Source of the DNA: Sporosarcina sp. ANT_H38
GTDB taxonomy: Bacteria; Bacillota; Bacilli; Bacillales_A; Planococcaceae
Assembly (NCBI RefSeq): GCF_008369195.1
Contig: NZ_VOBC01000002.1
Span: 558,001 to 622,000, forward strand
Length of the DNA: 64,000 bases
Direction: 5' to 3'
Shown: in pieces, positions 16,301 through 25,313 of the stretch
Numbering within the stretch: position 1 is the first letter of the stretch
How the letters are laid out: every line of letters begins with the position of its first letter
Notes under the pieces: generated by a model
Seen by the model: only the letters and a program-made list of their open reading frames with translations
The model's database searches: none
Told to the model about the DNA's origin: nothing
Position numbers and translations under genes: made by a program

Positions 16301-17133
16301 TTCGCCACCTCCATGGACTGCTTAACCACAAGTCCCCATTTTTCAAATTCCGTTAAAAAGCTATCATGGCCATGTTTTGTATTAACCAAACAATAGATAG
16401 AGTTCGGAATTAAATGCACGAACGCACGAATCTCTTCCGTTGAATACATCAGATCATTCGTAAACGCAAGTGCCACCACTTTTGCCGTTATTCGGCGTGA
16501 AGCTAGTTCAACACCGCCTCTGCCGCGCCCAATATTATGTGACTTCATAGCCCGAATTAAGGGGTAGAAGCTTTCCATTTCATTGTCGTTATTTTTTTTT
16601 GTATATGAACTATTTCCTATTTTGTTTGATTGCGATTTCGCAGCCATCGGGTAAAGAATATCCATATCATCCGGATATAAAATACCCCACTCAAGCGCAC
16701 GCATTCCGCCGAATGCACCGCCGATAATCGCGCGAATCCGATTGACGCCAAGTATCGCCAACGCTTTCCTCTCAGCATGCACCATATCGCGAATTGTCAC
16801 TTCCGGAAATAAGTTTCGGTACGCTTCTCCCGTGTCCGGATTAACAGTTAAAGGCCCTGTAGATCCGTCACTTCCTCCAAGTGCATTAATAGAAATGACG
16901 CAATTCTGGTTCGTATCAATCGTTTTTCCTGGACCGATAAGACCACTCCACCAACCCGGACTTTCATCCGTTCCGACTGTAGTATGATTTCCTGTCAAGG
17001 CATGACAAACTAAGACGACCGGTCTATCCAGACTGCCCTTTCTTTCATAAGCAAGCTGTACATCTCTCAAGATGACACCGGATTCCAATGTCAAGTTCCC
17101 GATTTCTACTATTCCCGTCTCCACGATTGTCAC
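16258..17133 (-). CDS. MetX-like homoserine O-acetyltransferase, degenerate
   Basis: A 291-residue alpha/beta-hydrolase homologue of MetX, which is usually 350-380 residues. The N-terminal half (CHALTGNHTT, NALGGSDGSTGP) and the C-terminal half (SHNIGRGRGGVE, TNDLMY with the catalytic Asp, KHGHDSFL with the catalytic His) align well. Two features are missing: the nucleophile motif GGSxGGM reads GGAFGGM, so Ser is Ala (codon GCA), and some 80 residues of the lid domain are replaced by a short polar linker. Acyl transfer by the normal ping-pong route should be impossible. Start is GTG 17133, or GTG 17124 with better spacing to AAAGGGC. Middle gene of metY-metX-hom. Confidence 0.75.
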   Translation of the reverse strand: MTIVETGIVEIGNLTLESGVILRDVQLAYERKGSLDRPVVLVCHALTGNHTTVGTDESPGWWSGLIGPGKTIDTNQNCVISINALGGSDGSTGPLTVNPDTGEAYRNLFPEVTIRDMVHAERKALAILGVNRIRAIIGGAFGGMRALEWGILYPDDMDILYPMAAKSQSNKIGNSSYTKKNNDNEMESFYPLIRAMKSHNIGRGRGGVELASRRITAKVVALAFTNDLMYSTEEIRAFVHLIPNSIYCLVNTKHGHDSFLTEFEKWGLVVKQSMEVAKWRQSKSLYLVSAL

Positions 17134-17155
17134 GCCCTTTCTTGTTACAAAAAAA

Positions 17156-18451
17156 TCATACTGTTACTGGTACCGCTATTTCAATCGCCTGCTCCAAATC
17201 TGCAATGATGTCTTCTACAGATTCAAGCCCAACCGATAGTCTGATTAATTCTTCTGTTACACCCGACTTTTTCAAATCCTCAGGTCCTAGCTGTTGATGC
17301 GTCGTCGAAGCGGGATGGATAATCAGTGATTTTGCATCCCCAACGTTCGCAACATGCGACCATATTTTGACGTTATCAATTACCTTCCGGCCTGCATCAC
17401 GTCCACCTTTAATACCAAATACAATAATGGAGCCAAAACCGTTTTTCAAGTACTTTTTCGCAAGGTCATATGATGGGTGATCTACGTTGCCTGCATATGT
17501 TACCCATTCAACAGATGGATGTTTCTTCAAGAACTCCGCTATTTTAACGGCATTTTCATTATGCCTTGTCACACGCAGATGCAGCGTTTCAAGTCCTTGC
17601 AGGAAGTTGAAGGCACTATCCGGATCCAGACAAGGCCCAAAATCACGCAACAGCTGTACGCGGAGCTTAGTCGCAAATGCTGCTGCCGCTGTATCGATTC
17701 CATAACGGAGACCATGATAGGACTCATCTGGCTCTGTAAAGCCTGGGAACCTTCCTTGTGTCCAATCAAATGTACCTGCATCAACAGCAACTCCACCGAT
17801 TGTCGTACCATGTCCACCAATCCATTTTGTAGCGGAATGGATGACAACATCTGCACCAAACTTGATAGGATTCGAACCATATGGCGATGCAAATGTACTA
17901 TCAATGAGAAGCGGAAGTCCGTTTTCATGCGCAATCTCCGCAACAGCTTCAATATCAAGAACATGGAGGCTTGGGTTACCGATTGTTTCTGCGAATATTG
18001 CTTTTGTTTTATCTGTAATTGCTGCGCGGAAGTTTTCAGGATCCGTTGCGTCGACGAATTTCACATTAATACCGTAACGTGGAAGCGTTGCAGCGAATAG
18101 ATTATACGTACCACCATACAGATTGCTAGCTGCTACAATTTCATCACCGGCACCTGCAACATTCAGGATAGAAAAAGCGATAGCTGCCATGCCTGATGAG
18201 AACGCAACTGCTGCCGTACCACCTTCAAGAAGTGCAATACGCTCTTCGAAGACTGCAACGGTTGGGTTCGTAATACGTGTATAGATATTGCCTGCTTCTT
18301 GCAACGCAAACAATTTTTGAGCGTGTTCTGTATCACGGAATACAAAAGAAGAGGTTCTATGAATTGGAACTGCGCGTGAACCTGTTACAGGATCCGGTTT
18401 TTGTCCACCATGTAGAAGAAGAGTTTCAGGTTGAAGTTTTGTCAATGTCAT
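17156..18451 (-). CDS. metY: O-acetylhomoserine sulfhydrylase
   Basis: A 431-residue PLP enzyme of the Cys/Met metabolism family. The Schiff-base Lys lies in [12 protein letters not shown], and [10 protein letters not shown] and RTSSFVF near the N terminus are typical of MetY. It makes homocysteine from O-acetylhomoserine and sulfide. It is first in an operon behind a SAM riboswitch, followed by a MetX-like protein and Hom. ATG 18451 is very close to GGAGGT; an in-frame TTG at 18445 has ideal spacing and may be the real start. Because the neighbouring MetX looks inactive, its substrate must come from another acetyltransferase. Confidence 0.93.
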   Translation of the reverse strand: MTLTKLQPETLLLHGGQKPDPVTGSRAVPIHRTSSFVFRDTEHAQKLFALQEAGNIYTRITNPTVAVFEERIALLEGGTAAVAFSSGMAAIAFSILNVAGAGDEIVAASNLYGGTYNLFAATLPRYGINVKFVDATDPENFRAAITDKTKAIFAETIGNPSLHVLDIEAVAEIAHENGLPLLIDSTFASPYGSNPIKFGADVVIHSATKWIGGHGTTIGGVAVDAGTFDWTQGRFPGFTEPDESYHGLRYGIDTAAAAFATKLRVQLLRDFGPCLDPDSAFNFLQGLETLHLRVTRHNENAVKIAEFLKKHPSVEWVTYAGNVDHPSYDLAKKYLKNGFGSIIVFGIKGGRDAGRKVIDNVKIWSHVANVGDAKSLIIHPASTTHQQLGPEDLKKSGVTEELIRLSVGLESVEDIIADLEQAIEIAVPVTV

Positions 18452-18518
18452 TACCTCCAGAAGTTTTTTTAGATGGATTTTATTATGATTTGCGGAGGCG
18501 TTGGGGGTATTTTGGGAA

Positions 18519-18687
18519 TAAAAATAACCCGCTTCGCTTAAGAAGAGGGTTATGCTTTCGCTTATTCCTCCCCTTATCTTTCAGACCGCTTGCGCGAATC
18601 TGTAGGAAGTAGCACCTTTACAAGCTGGTCGCTTGCTGGTTGCCGGGCATCGCAGGGCCTAGTCCCTCCGCCGCTCTTGATAAGAGT
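18519..18687 (-). promoter_or_regulatory. SAM-I riboswitch (S box) with terminator
   Basis: Read on the minus strand: CTCTTATCAAGAG, GCGGCGGAGGGACTAGGCCC, GATGCCCGGCAACC, an AGCTTG stem, AAGGTGCTACTTCC and CTGAAAGATAAGG, the canonical S-box aptamer (18573-18687) with its P1 formed by CTTATC/GATAAG. Downstream, ATAACCCTCTTC/GAAGCGGGTTAT followed by TTTTTATT (18519-18556) is the terminator. High S-adenosylmethionine should stop transcription before metY-metX-hom. Confidence 0.95.
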
Positions 18688-18830
18688 TTGTGATATTCAG
18701 TTTTCCATCTTGTGACATAGTATAGTAGATATTTCAATACTATGTCAATAGTTTACCTAATAATATTTCTGAAACTTTCGTTTACATGAAATGTTACAAT
18801 TAATATATCGCTATTTTAGGAGATGTTTAT

Positions 18831-19460
18831 ATGGGCTTATGGATCGCAGTCATGCTCCTCTGGGGATATGCAGTCGGTTGTCTGCATGGGTCAGTTGTCG
18901 CACAGAAAATATCTGGCGTTAATTTGAAAGAAACCGGCGTAAAAAATGCCGGTGCATCGAATGCAACCATTGTTCTTGGGAAGAAATTCGGCGCACTTGT
19001 TGCAGCAATTGATATCGGGAAAGGTGCAGGAGCCGTCTTACTCGTGCACTATTTCACTAAAAATGCAGGACTTCCTGAAGACAGTGTAGCTTTACTTTTA
19101 TTCCTCACAGCTGCTGCAGCCGTGATTGGCCACAACTTCCCGTTTTATATGAACTTTAACGGTGGAAAAGGGACCGCGACAATAATTGGTGTACTGCTTG
19201 CCATCGACTGGCGGGTTGGACTAATTGGTTTTGTATTGTTTGTTGTCGTAGCACTAGTAACAGACTTTCTCGTGTTTGGTGTACTCATGCTCTACGTGAC
19301 GCTCATCGCGATGGCAGTGCGGGCAGATGGATACTGGCCGATCGTGATAGCTGCTTTGTTGTTTGCAATTGCTATTTGGAAACACCTTGAGAATTTCCAG
19401 CGAATGAAAGAGCGTAGTGAGAAGCGGGTTTCGATGGTTTTTAAAAAGAATATATTATAG
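18831..19460 (+). CDS. PlsY-family membrane acyltransferase paralogue
   Basis: A 209-residue protein with five to six membrane helices and the PlsY motifs in altered form: GYAVGCLHGSVVAQ (motif 1 region), GVKNAGASNATIVLG (motif 2, normally GSGNxGATN) and HNFPFYMNFNGGKGTAT (motif 3). PlsY transfers the acyl group from acyl-phosphate to glycerol-3-phosphate. The changes in motif 2 and its lone position suggest a paralogue rather than the housekeeping enzyme. AGGAGATG precedes the ATG. It is divergent from the methionine operon and followed by a strong terminator. Confidence 0.82.
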   Translation: MGLWIAVMLLWGYAVGCLHGSVVAQKISGVNLKETGVKNAGASNATIVLGKKFGALVAAIDIGKGAGAVLLVHYFTKNAGLPEDSVALLLFLTAAAAVIGHNFPFYMNFNGGKGTATIIGVLLAIDWRVGLIGFVLFVVVALVTDFLVFGVLMLYVTLIAMAVRADGYWPIVIAALLFAIAIWKHLENFQRMKERSEKRVSMVFKKNIL

Positions 19461-19467
19461 AACAAAA

Positions 19468-19503
19468 AAACTGAGAACCTCTAAATAGGAGGTTCTCAGT
19501 TTA
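19468..19503 (+). terminator. Intrinsic terminator of the PlsY-like gene
   Basis: A perfect 14-bp stem AAACTGAGAACCTC / GAGGTTCTCAGTTT with the overlapping loop TAAATA. Confidence 0.9.
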
Positions 19504-19809
19504 AGATTTGTAAATGCATGAATTCAGCACCTGTGAGACATATTTCTATGAAGACTTAAGCATTTATAGACTTCTTCTTTTAGTAAAGAACAATGGTAAC
19601 CTAGAAACATATCTACCGTTTCCGACTATGATCAGGAGATGGGTAGAAATCTCTTTGAAAAACTTCACGTTTTTCTCGAATTCAGCCGATCTAAAAAAGA
19701 GACTGTGGATCGCTTTTTCATTGTCAGGTAAACCCCGGAAAAGCTCAAATCACTTTTAAAGATAGATTTTATGGCAACCTCCAATAATAAATATATTGGA
19801 ACCACGCAA
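19504..19809. other. Intergenic region without a supported gene
   Basis: These 306 bases separate convergent genes. An 81-codon open frame (19514-19759) has no ribosome binding site, biased composition and no family resemblance. I see nothing else. Confidence 0.5.
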
Positions 19810-21330
19810 TCAGGAGAACCATCCACTCGGCTCAACATGGAGCGAATGAATAACCTGCTTCACTTCTGTATATTCGTTAAACCCATACGTTCCAAGCTCT
19901 CGACCAATTCCGCTCTCCTTATAACCGCCCCATGGTCCTTCAATGAGGTTTTGCTCATAAGTGTTTACCCAAACAACTCCTGCCCGTAATCCTTTCACCA
20001 TACGATCGGCTTTTTCACTATTTGAAGTAAAGATACCAGCAGCTAGTCCATACGGTGTGTCATTTGCAAGCCGTAACGCTTCCCTCTCTGTTTCAAAAGG
20101 AATCACACATAAAACTGGCCCAAAAATTTCTTCCCGGGCAATTGTCGAGTTTGGATCTACATCGACAAAAATAGTTGGTTCAACAAAATAACCATTATGA
20201 TTTCCGTCCTTGAGGATTCTATTTCCTCCACATCCGATTGTGGCACCTTCCTCTTTTCCAATTGAGATATAATTTAACACCTTATTCATATGTTGTTCAC
20301 TAACAAGTGGTCCCATCTGAGACGACGGATCTTTTCCGTTACCAACCTTAATCTTCTTTGTAGCTTCTATTAAATCTTGAACAAACTGATCATATATGTC
20401 TTTCTCCACTAATAGTCTGGATCCAGCTGAACAAACTTGACCTGCATTATTAAAAATCGCAAATGTTGCATAGTCGAGGGCAGTTTCATAGTCGCAATCT
20501 GCAAAAATAATATTTGGGGATTTCCCACCTAATTCAAGCGATACTTTTTTCAAGTTACCAACAGATGTCTCTACTATTTTTTTCCCGGTGGCTGTACCTC
20601 CAGTAAAGGCGATTTTATCTACATCATAGCTCTCAGTTAGAGGCTGTCCTGCATTTACGCCGTTGCCAATAATCAAATTGACAACACCTGGCGGAAAACC
20701 TACATCATCAAGTAATTCGAACAAACGAATTGCGGTAAGAGGAGTCACCTCGGAAGGCTTTAATATACATACATTACCCGCAGCTAATGCAGGTGCCAAT
20801 TTCCAGGAAGCCATTAACAAAGGATAGTTCCACGGAATGATTTGACCACAGACACCAATTGGTTCGCGTACGACTTTTGAAGTAAACGGATTGTCAACTT
20901 CTAAGATTTCTTCAGACGACTTGATTGCTAAACCGGCATAGAATCTGAAAGTTTTAGCAGCATCTTCTATGTCTCCTTGAGCTTCCCTCACTGTTTTTCC
21001 GTTATTGATCATTTCTAATTCAGCAAGTTCTTCTAAATTCTGCTCAATTTTTTTTGCAACTTCTATTAGCAATCTGGACCTTTCATGTGCAGATGTTGTT
21101 CTCCAAACCCCATTATCAAATGCTTCCCTTGCTGACCGGATTGCATATTCCACATCCTCTTTTCCAGCTGAAGCAATTTCCGCGATTTTTTCACCAGTAG
21201 CTGGATTATGTACTGAAAGAGTGTTTTTCCCCTTCGCCTCAATCCACTCGCCGTTAATATATAACTTACTCCGATTGGATGGATCTTTCCATTTCTTAAA
21301 CATACTTGTTTGCTCCTTACTACTCATCAT
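19810..21330 (-). CDS. gbsA: Betaine-aldehyde-type aldehyde dehydrogenase
   Basis: A 506-residue NAD(P)+-dependent aldehyde dehydrogenase. Visible: the cofactor region IIPWNYPLLMASWKLAPALA, TGGTATGKKI, the general base Glu in SLELGGKSPN and the catalytic Cys in NNAGQVCSAGSRL; the C terminus NLIEGPWGGYKESGIGRELG is typical of GbsA/BetB-like enzymes. It probably oxidises betaine aldehyde to glycine betaine, although related 4-aminobutyraldehyde or general aldehyde dehydrogenases cannot be excluded. It starts ATG-ATG at 21330/21327 after AAGGGGTG. No choline dehydrogenase gene is adjacent, which weakens the betaine assignment. Confidence 0.8.
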   Translation of the reverse strand: MMSSKEQTSMFKKWKDPSNRSKLYINGEWIEAKGKNTLSVHNPATGEKIAEIASAGKEDVEYAIRSAREAFDNGVWRTTSAHERSRLLIEVAKKIEQNLEELAELEMINNGKTVREAQGDIEDAAKTFRFYAGLAIKSSEEILEVDNPFTSKVVREPIGVCGQIIPWNYPLLMASWKLAPALAAGNVCILKPSEVTPLTAIRLFELLDDVGFPPGVVNLIIGNGVNAGQPLTESYDVDKIAFTGGTATGKKIVETSVGNLKKVSLELGGKSPNIIFADCDYETALDYATFAIFNNAGQVCSAGSRLLVEKDIYDQFVQDLIEATKKIKVGNGKDPSSQMGPLVSEQHMNKVLNYISIGKEEGATIGCGGNRILKDGNHNGYFVEPTIFVDVDPNSTIAREEIFGPVLCVIPFETEREALRLANDTPYGLAAGIFTSNSEKADRMVKGLRAGVVWVNTYEQNLIEGPWGGYKESGIGRELGTYGFNEYTEVKQVIHSLHVEPSGWFS

Positions 21331-21892
21331 TCAACACCCCTTCTATCTTAAAAAACATAATTTCAATATGACGTTTGACAGTTAAATTAAAAACAAAAAA
21401 CACCTGATCTTTGGTAATTCGGGATTATCTAAAAACCACTACCATATAGAAGAGGTGCTTAAATGATAGTCCTTAACAAGCAAAATATTTAATTTCCAAA
21501 TAAAATCCAGTAATTACAGCCCTTGAAATGTTGAAATATCTTCGGAATACTAACATCACAACAAGTATGGGCTATAGCTGTTTTTACATTGTTCAACATG
21601 AAAATTGATTTTGATTAATTGATTCCAAAAAGGCTAGAAGTTGTCTAGCCCAGATTGGCTTCATTTTATTTACGCACAGTAATATGGTAGCTACTCCGGT
21701 GCGAATAGGACCCTTAGCTACTTCTTAATGTACCTTCTCCTTCAAATTCCAAACCTAAATCACGTGCCGACATCTAAATCAAATTCCCCACTCTTTTACT
21801 TCTCGAATTTTAATTCTTGTTTCAAATACGGCTATCGTATTCACTATACTTCATTTATTTTATACTCATTAAATAAATTGTGTATCGGGAGC
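21331..21892. other. Long AT-rich intergenic region with possible decayed element
   Basis: About 560 bases without a supported gene. At 21400-21500 a CACCT/AGGTG inverted pair precedes ATGATAGTCCTTAACAAG, whose frame stops after nine codons; this could be a decayed transposase start. A GGCTAGA/TCTAGCC hairpin lies near 21631-21650. Nothing else is recognisable. Confidence 0.35.
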
Positions 21893-21944
21893 CAAAATTA
21901 AAATAGGTTATCACCCATAAATCGAGAGATAACCAATTTTAATT
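21893..21944 (-). terminator. Terminator of the TauE/TusA operon
   Basis: GGTTATC (21906-21912) pairs with GATAACC (21928-21934), flanked by AAAAT and ATTTT runs; it lies just after the TauE stop on the minus strand. Confidence 0.7.
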
Positions 21945-21954
21945 TCATTGTTCA

Positions 21955-22728
21955 CTAAAAATCCAACCATATTTTAATAGCGGTCCCCAAAATAAGAAGT
22001 GCCAATAGCCATTGAAGTACTTTCGTGTTCATTTTTTGACCAATTTTCGCCCCAATAGGCGCCGCTATTATACTTGCAACAATCATAACAACCGCAGGTC
22101 CATACAGCACTTGATCAGTCGTAATTTTTCCGATTGTCGAGCCGATTGAGGATATGAACGTAATGGCGAGCGATGTTGCAATCGTCATTCGCGTAGGTAT
22201 CTTCAGAACAACCAGCATAATTGGCACGAGAATAAATGCTCCTGCGGCTCCAACAATTCCTGCCGCAATACCAACAATGAATGCCAATACTGCCGCCAAC
22301 CACTTATTGAATTTGACTTGATCTACCGGAATGTCATCCAATCCTTTTTTCGGAATGAACATCATAATCGCAGCGATTGTCGCCAATATACCGTAGACCA
22401 GGTTGATAGCTCCTTCAGACAACAGATTCGAGCCGTATCCGCCGATAAAACTACCCACTAAAATACTTGACCCCATGTACAGAACCAACGATTTATTTAT
22501 CAAACCACTTTTACGGTACGCCCATACGCCGGAAATCGTTGCAAAAAACACTTGAATTGCACTTATTCCAGATACTTCATGAGCGGTAAAGACCGCAACA
22601 CCAAGAAGGGGCGGGATATATAACAGCATCGGATACTTGATAATTGATCCGCCTATCCCAACCATTCCAGAAACAAACGAACCAACAAATCCAATTAAAA
22701 ATATTGTGACAATAAACGCGAAATCCAT
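21955..22728 (-). CDS. TauE/SafE-family sulfite/anion exporter (YrkJ-like)
   Basis: A protein of about 257 residues with eight hydrophobic helices, beginning [20 protein letters not shown] and containing a second [13 protein letters not shown] motif, the internal repeat of the TauE/TSUP family. I start at ATG 22728, with GGAGG eight bases upstream; a GTG lies one codon earlier. It follows tusA within a cluster for sulfane-sulfur handling, so the exported anion is probably sulfite or thiosulfate (context inference). B. subtilis yrkJ occupies the same place in its yrk cluster. Confidence 0.87.
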   Translation of the reverse strand: MDFAFIVTIFLIGFVGSFVSGMVGIGGSIIKYPMLLYIPPLLGVAVFTAHEVSGISAIQVFFATISGVWAYRKSGLINKSLVLYMGSSILVGSFIGGYGSNLLSEGAINLVYGILATIAAIMMFIPKKGLDDIPVDQVKFNKWLAAVLAFIVGIAAGIVGAAGAFILVPIMLVVLKIPTRMTIATSLAITFISSIGSTIGKITTDQVLYGPAVVMIVASIIAAPIGAKIGQKMNTKVLQWLLALLILGTAIKIWLDF

Positions 22729-22756
22729 CACATTGTCCTCCTTTCAAAAGGAGAAA

Positions 22757-22778
22757 GGGTATCTACAAGCAGATACCC
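22757..22778 (-). promoter_or_regulatory. Hairpin between tusA and tauE genes
   Basis: GGGTATCT/AGATACCC, a perfect 8-bp stem with a 6-base loop. On the minus strand it is followed by TTTCTCCTTTTG, a weak terminator tail running into the tauE ribosome binding site. It could attenuate or stabilise the operon transcript. Confidence 0.55.
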
Positions 22779-22790
22779 CTCCATTTTAAA

Positions 22791-23018
22791 TCAACCTTTT
22801 TGAATCCAAAATGTAAATACGCCAGCCTCTTCCTTATGCTTCACTAAGTCATGACCACCTGATTTCGACCATGCAGCTAAATCTGCAACTGATCCTTTAT
22901 CTGTCGCAAGAATTTCCAACACTTCACCCGTTTCCATTTCCTTCATGACTTTTCTTGCACGTACAACCGGCATTGGACAAGCCAACCCTTTAGCGTCTAA
23001 TACTTTGTTTGATTGCAT
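22791..23018 (-). CDS. TusA-family sulfur carrier
   Basis: A 75-residue TusA/SirA-like protein with the sulfur-carrying Cys14 in the signature GLACPMPVVRARK and the usual beta-alpha-beta-alpha-beta pattern. It carries persulfide between rhodanese and downstream enzymes. AAAAAAGGAGAG precedes the ATG. It matches yrkI of the B. subtilis yrk cluster in size and neighbours. Confidence 0.92.
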   Translation of the reverse strand: MQSNKVLDAKGLACPMPVVRARKVMKEMETGEVLEILATDKGSVADLAAWSKSGGHDLVKHKEEAGVFTFWIQKG

Positions 23019-23077
23019 CCCTAATCTCTCCTTTTTTTCTAACTTATTATCTATTTAAGTTGAACATATGAATCCGT

Positions 23078-23190
23078 GTACAATCTTAGCGAAGGCGCCT
23101 TATAAGGGGTAGCCGAAGCCATAAGACTAGCAGCGAAGCAGCCTGGCTTATGGCGGGAGGCATCCCCGAGCGCCGAAGTGGGTTTGAAGG
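23078..23190. repeat. Highly structured intergenic repeat
   Basis: Nested stems: GGCGCC with GAGCGCC at the ends, GGGGTAGCC/GGCATCCCC, and an inner GCCATAAG/CTTATGGC enclosing AGCAGCGAAGCAGCC. It sits between two same-strand genes. Its core resembles, inverted, the repeat at 15168-15305, so it looks like a REP/BIME-like family rather than a terminator. Confidence 0.6.
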
Positions 23191-23206
23191 AATTATTTAT
23201 TTCTAC

Positions 23207-24334
23207 CTATCGGACTGCACAACGATTTGGTCCGATTTCCATTTCCCGTTGTGTTTCTAAATCAGGCGTTATTTTCCCCATATTCGTTTCACGGATTTGC
23301 TGGTAAGCATTTGGTTGTGGTGGTAAATTCCCAGTCACCATTTCCCTGAATTCTACTTCATCTTCAATGTTCAAACCATGATTTTCAGCAAACAATGTAC
23401 CCAGCTTTCTAGACACGCTACCGTCCCTATTCAATTCTTCAATAATCATGAAATGCGCAGGGAGAACAATCAGTTCTTCTGATAATTCTTTATAGCGTTT
23501 GTACAACGACTCCCGCAAATCTCCAACCCAATCTTCAGCTAAACCAGCAAGGTCAGGACGTCCTATCGAATCGATGAATAAGATATCGCCGGAAAGTAAA
23601 TACGAGTCATCTATTATGAATGATGTTGAACCAATCGTATGGCCAGGTGAATATAAAGGTTGAATGGCGATCGTCGTATCACCGATTGTAATCGTTCGCC
23701 CCTCTTCTAATGACTCATAGGCAAACGTCACTTCACTAGCATCTTTTTGCGGCAACCAGTACGTTCCATTAACGGCTTCTGCAATTTTGCGTCCCCCTGA
23801 AATATGATCTGCATGGAGATGTGTATCCAAAATATGCGTAATTTCAACATCCAACTTTTCCGCGAATTCGATGAATACATCAGTCATCCGTGTCGCATCG
23901 ATAATTGCCGCTTCCCCGTTTGAAACGATCATGTATGACAAACAACCTTTGCCGATTCGGACAAACTGGTACAACTCCCCGCCGTCTTTCAAGTCACCAA
24001 TTTTCACTGGCTCCAAATGTTCACTCCATGCCTTCATGCCGCCTTGTAAGTAATGAACTGCGCGACCTTCCTCAGCAATCATTTCTCCAATCATAATGGA
24101 AGAGCCTTCTTTCGCGCAGACAACGACAATATCTAAATCCGCAGGAAGCTGATGCAGGATTTCTTCAACCCCATCGAGTAAATCGAAATAAGGGATATTA
24201 AGATACTGAATATTTTCTCCTTCAATTTTCCAATCCACAAACGCATCTTCATTACGAACGTCTAGGATGAAAAATGGTTCTTGATTCACCACTTTTTTCG
24301 CTATTGTACTGGCTGTCATAGCTTGAACTGTCAT
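23207..24334 (-). CDS. Rhodanese and metallo-beta-lactamase fusion (persulfide dioxygenase-like, YrkH)
   Basis: A protein of about 375 residues. The N-terminal rhodanese domain (about 1-110) has its loop Cys in [11 protein letters not shown] metallo-beta-lactamase fold follows with THLHADH near residue 175 and the metal ligands in SPGHT and [10 protein letters not shown]. This combination resembles persulfide dioxygenases such as CstB, which oxidise low-molecular-weight persulfides with O2, and YrkH of B. subtilis. I use ATG 24334 (AGGGGG seven bases upstream); the longer frame to 24364 starts in the spacer. Part of the CstR-controlled sulfur cluster. Confidence 0.88.
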   Translation of the reverse strand: MTVQAMTASTIAKKVVNQEPFFILDVRNEDAFVDWKIEGENIQYLNIPYFDLLDGVEEILHQLPADLDIVVVCAKEGSSIMIGEMIAEEGRAVHYLQGGMKAWSEHLEPVKIGDLKDGGELYQFVRIGKGCLSYMIVSNGEAAIIDATRMTDVFIEFAEKLDVEITHILDTHLHADHISGGRKIAEAVNGTYWLPQKDASEVTFAYESLEEGRTITIGDTTIAIQPLYSPGHTIGSTSFIIDDSYLLSGDILFIDSIGRPDLAGLAEDWVGDLRESLYKRYKELSEELIVLPAHFMIIEELNRDGSVSRKLGTLFAENHGLNIEDEVEFREMVTGNLPPQPNAYQQIRETNMGKITPDLETQREMEIGPNRCAVR

Positions 24335-24367
24335 TTGTATACCCCCTATAGTAATTTCATTCATTTA

Positions 24368-24934
24368 TTACACCAATTTTTCTGTGGGTCCGTTCCACTC
24401 GCTCATACCAGGCACAACGTTTTTCACTCTTGAAAAGCCCAATTCAGCAAGTTTTCGGGATGCTGTATCACTACGATTTCCTGTTCGGCATACGACGTAA
24501 ATTTCCGTTTCTTTATCAAGATTACCGAGTTCACTATCAAGATCAGCAAGCGGGAACGACTTAGCTCCCGGAATGTGATTGAATGCGTATTCTGCCGATT
24601 CACGAACATCGAGCACAAGCACTTCACGGTTCCCCTCTAAAATGGCTTGTAGCTGTTCATTCGACACGATATGTGGATGTTTTTTCTCAACTTTTTCTTC
24701 TCCACTCGACTTCCGTACATAATGCGTCAGAATTCCTGCATCTTCAGTCGTGCCCAAGTAGTCATGCCCGGAACCCTCAGCCCACGCTTTTAAATCCGCC
24801 GTAGATCCTTTATCAGTTGCCTGTACTTCCAACACATTTCCTGGTTCCATTTCCTTAATGATCTTTCTCGTTTTAACGATTGGCATTGGACATGCCAATC
24901 CTTTTGCGTCAAGAATGAAATCAGTTTTTATCAT
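24368..24934 (-). CDS. TusA-rhodanese fusion (YrkF-like)
   Basis: 188 residues in two domains: TusA (1-75, CPMP motif with Cys15) and rhodanese (about 88-188, active-site loop VVCRTGNRSD). The fusion hands persulfide sulfur from rhodanese to a carrier in one polypeptide. Same arrangement as B. subtilis YrkF. A CstR-like inverted repeat lies 16 bases upstream of its start, so it may have its own regulated promoter. Confidence 0.92.
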   Translation of the reverse strand: MIKTDFILDAKGLACPMPIVKTRKIIKEMEPGNVLEVQATDKGSTADLKAWAEGSGHDYLGTTEDAGILTHYVRKSSGEEKVEKKHPHIVSNEQLQAILEGNREVLVLDVRESAEYAFNHIPGAKSFPLADLDSELGNLDKETEIYVVCRTGNRSDTASRKLAELGFSRVKNVVPGMSEWNGPTEKLV

Positions 24935-24949
24935 GTTACATTCCTCCTT

Positions 24950-24969
24950 TACCCATGCCTGTATGGGTA
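24950..24969. promoter_or_regulatory. CstR-like operator upstream of yrkF
   Basis: TACCCAT-GCCTGT-ATGGGTA, perfect 7-bp arms around six bases. Similar TACCC/GGGTA repeats precede yrkE, the cstR gene and a remote rhodanese gene at 43.3 kb. Confidence 0.7.
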
Positions 24970-24993
24970 TATTTTACGTTTAAAAAAATACTA

Positions 24994-25290
24994 TTACTCC
25001 ACTGAACCTTCCCAGTCATTCATACCGCCAACCATATTCACTACTTTAAAACCATGTCCCTCAAGCAAATGTACAGCTCTTCCACTACGTCCTCCGGAGC
25101 GACAAACCATTGTGTACTCAATTCCTTTATCCAATTCATGCATACGGAACTCCAATAATCCCAGTGGAATATGAATTGCTTGTGGTATTTTTCCTTCTTT
25201 CACTTCATCCACTTCACGCACGTCAATCAGGTGAATTGTTTTGTTCGTATTTAACTTTTCTTGAACTTCTAATGGTGTTATTTCAATCAT
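24994..25290 (-). CDS. Single-domain rhodanese
   Basis: 98 residues with a complete rhodanese domain and the catalytic loop VCRSGGRSGRA (Cys first). I use ATG 25290 after GGAGGG; the longer frame to 25437 runs antisense-free but unsupported into yrkE. It transfers sulfane sulfur between thiols. It lies between the DsrE-like and TusA-rhodanese genes in the same operon. Confidence 0.9.
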   Translation of the reverse strand: MIEITPLEVQEKLNTNKTIHLIDVREVDEVKEGKIPQAIHIPLGLLEFRMHELDKGIEYTMVCRSGGRSGRAVHLLEGHGFKVVNMVGGMNDWEGSVE

Positions 25291-25313
25291 TTTAAACCCT
25301 CCATTTTTTAAAT

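Noticed and set aside
19514..19759. 81-codon frame downstream of the PlsY-like gene
   Set aside because: No ribosome binding site, follows a strong terminator, no recognisable domain.
21405..21530. Possible second transposase relic (ATGATAGTCCTTAACAAG with an upstream CACCT/AGGTG pair)
   Set aside because: Too short and interrupted to assign; noted only within the intergenic entry.
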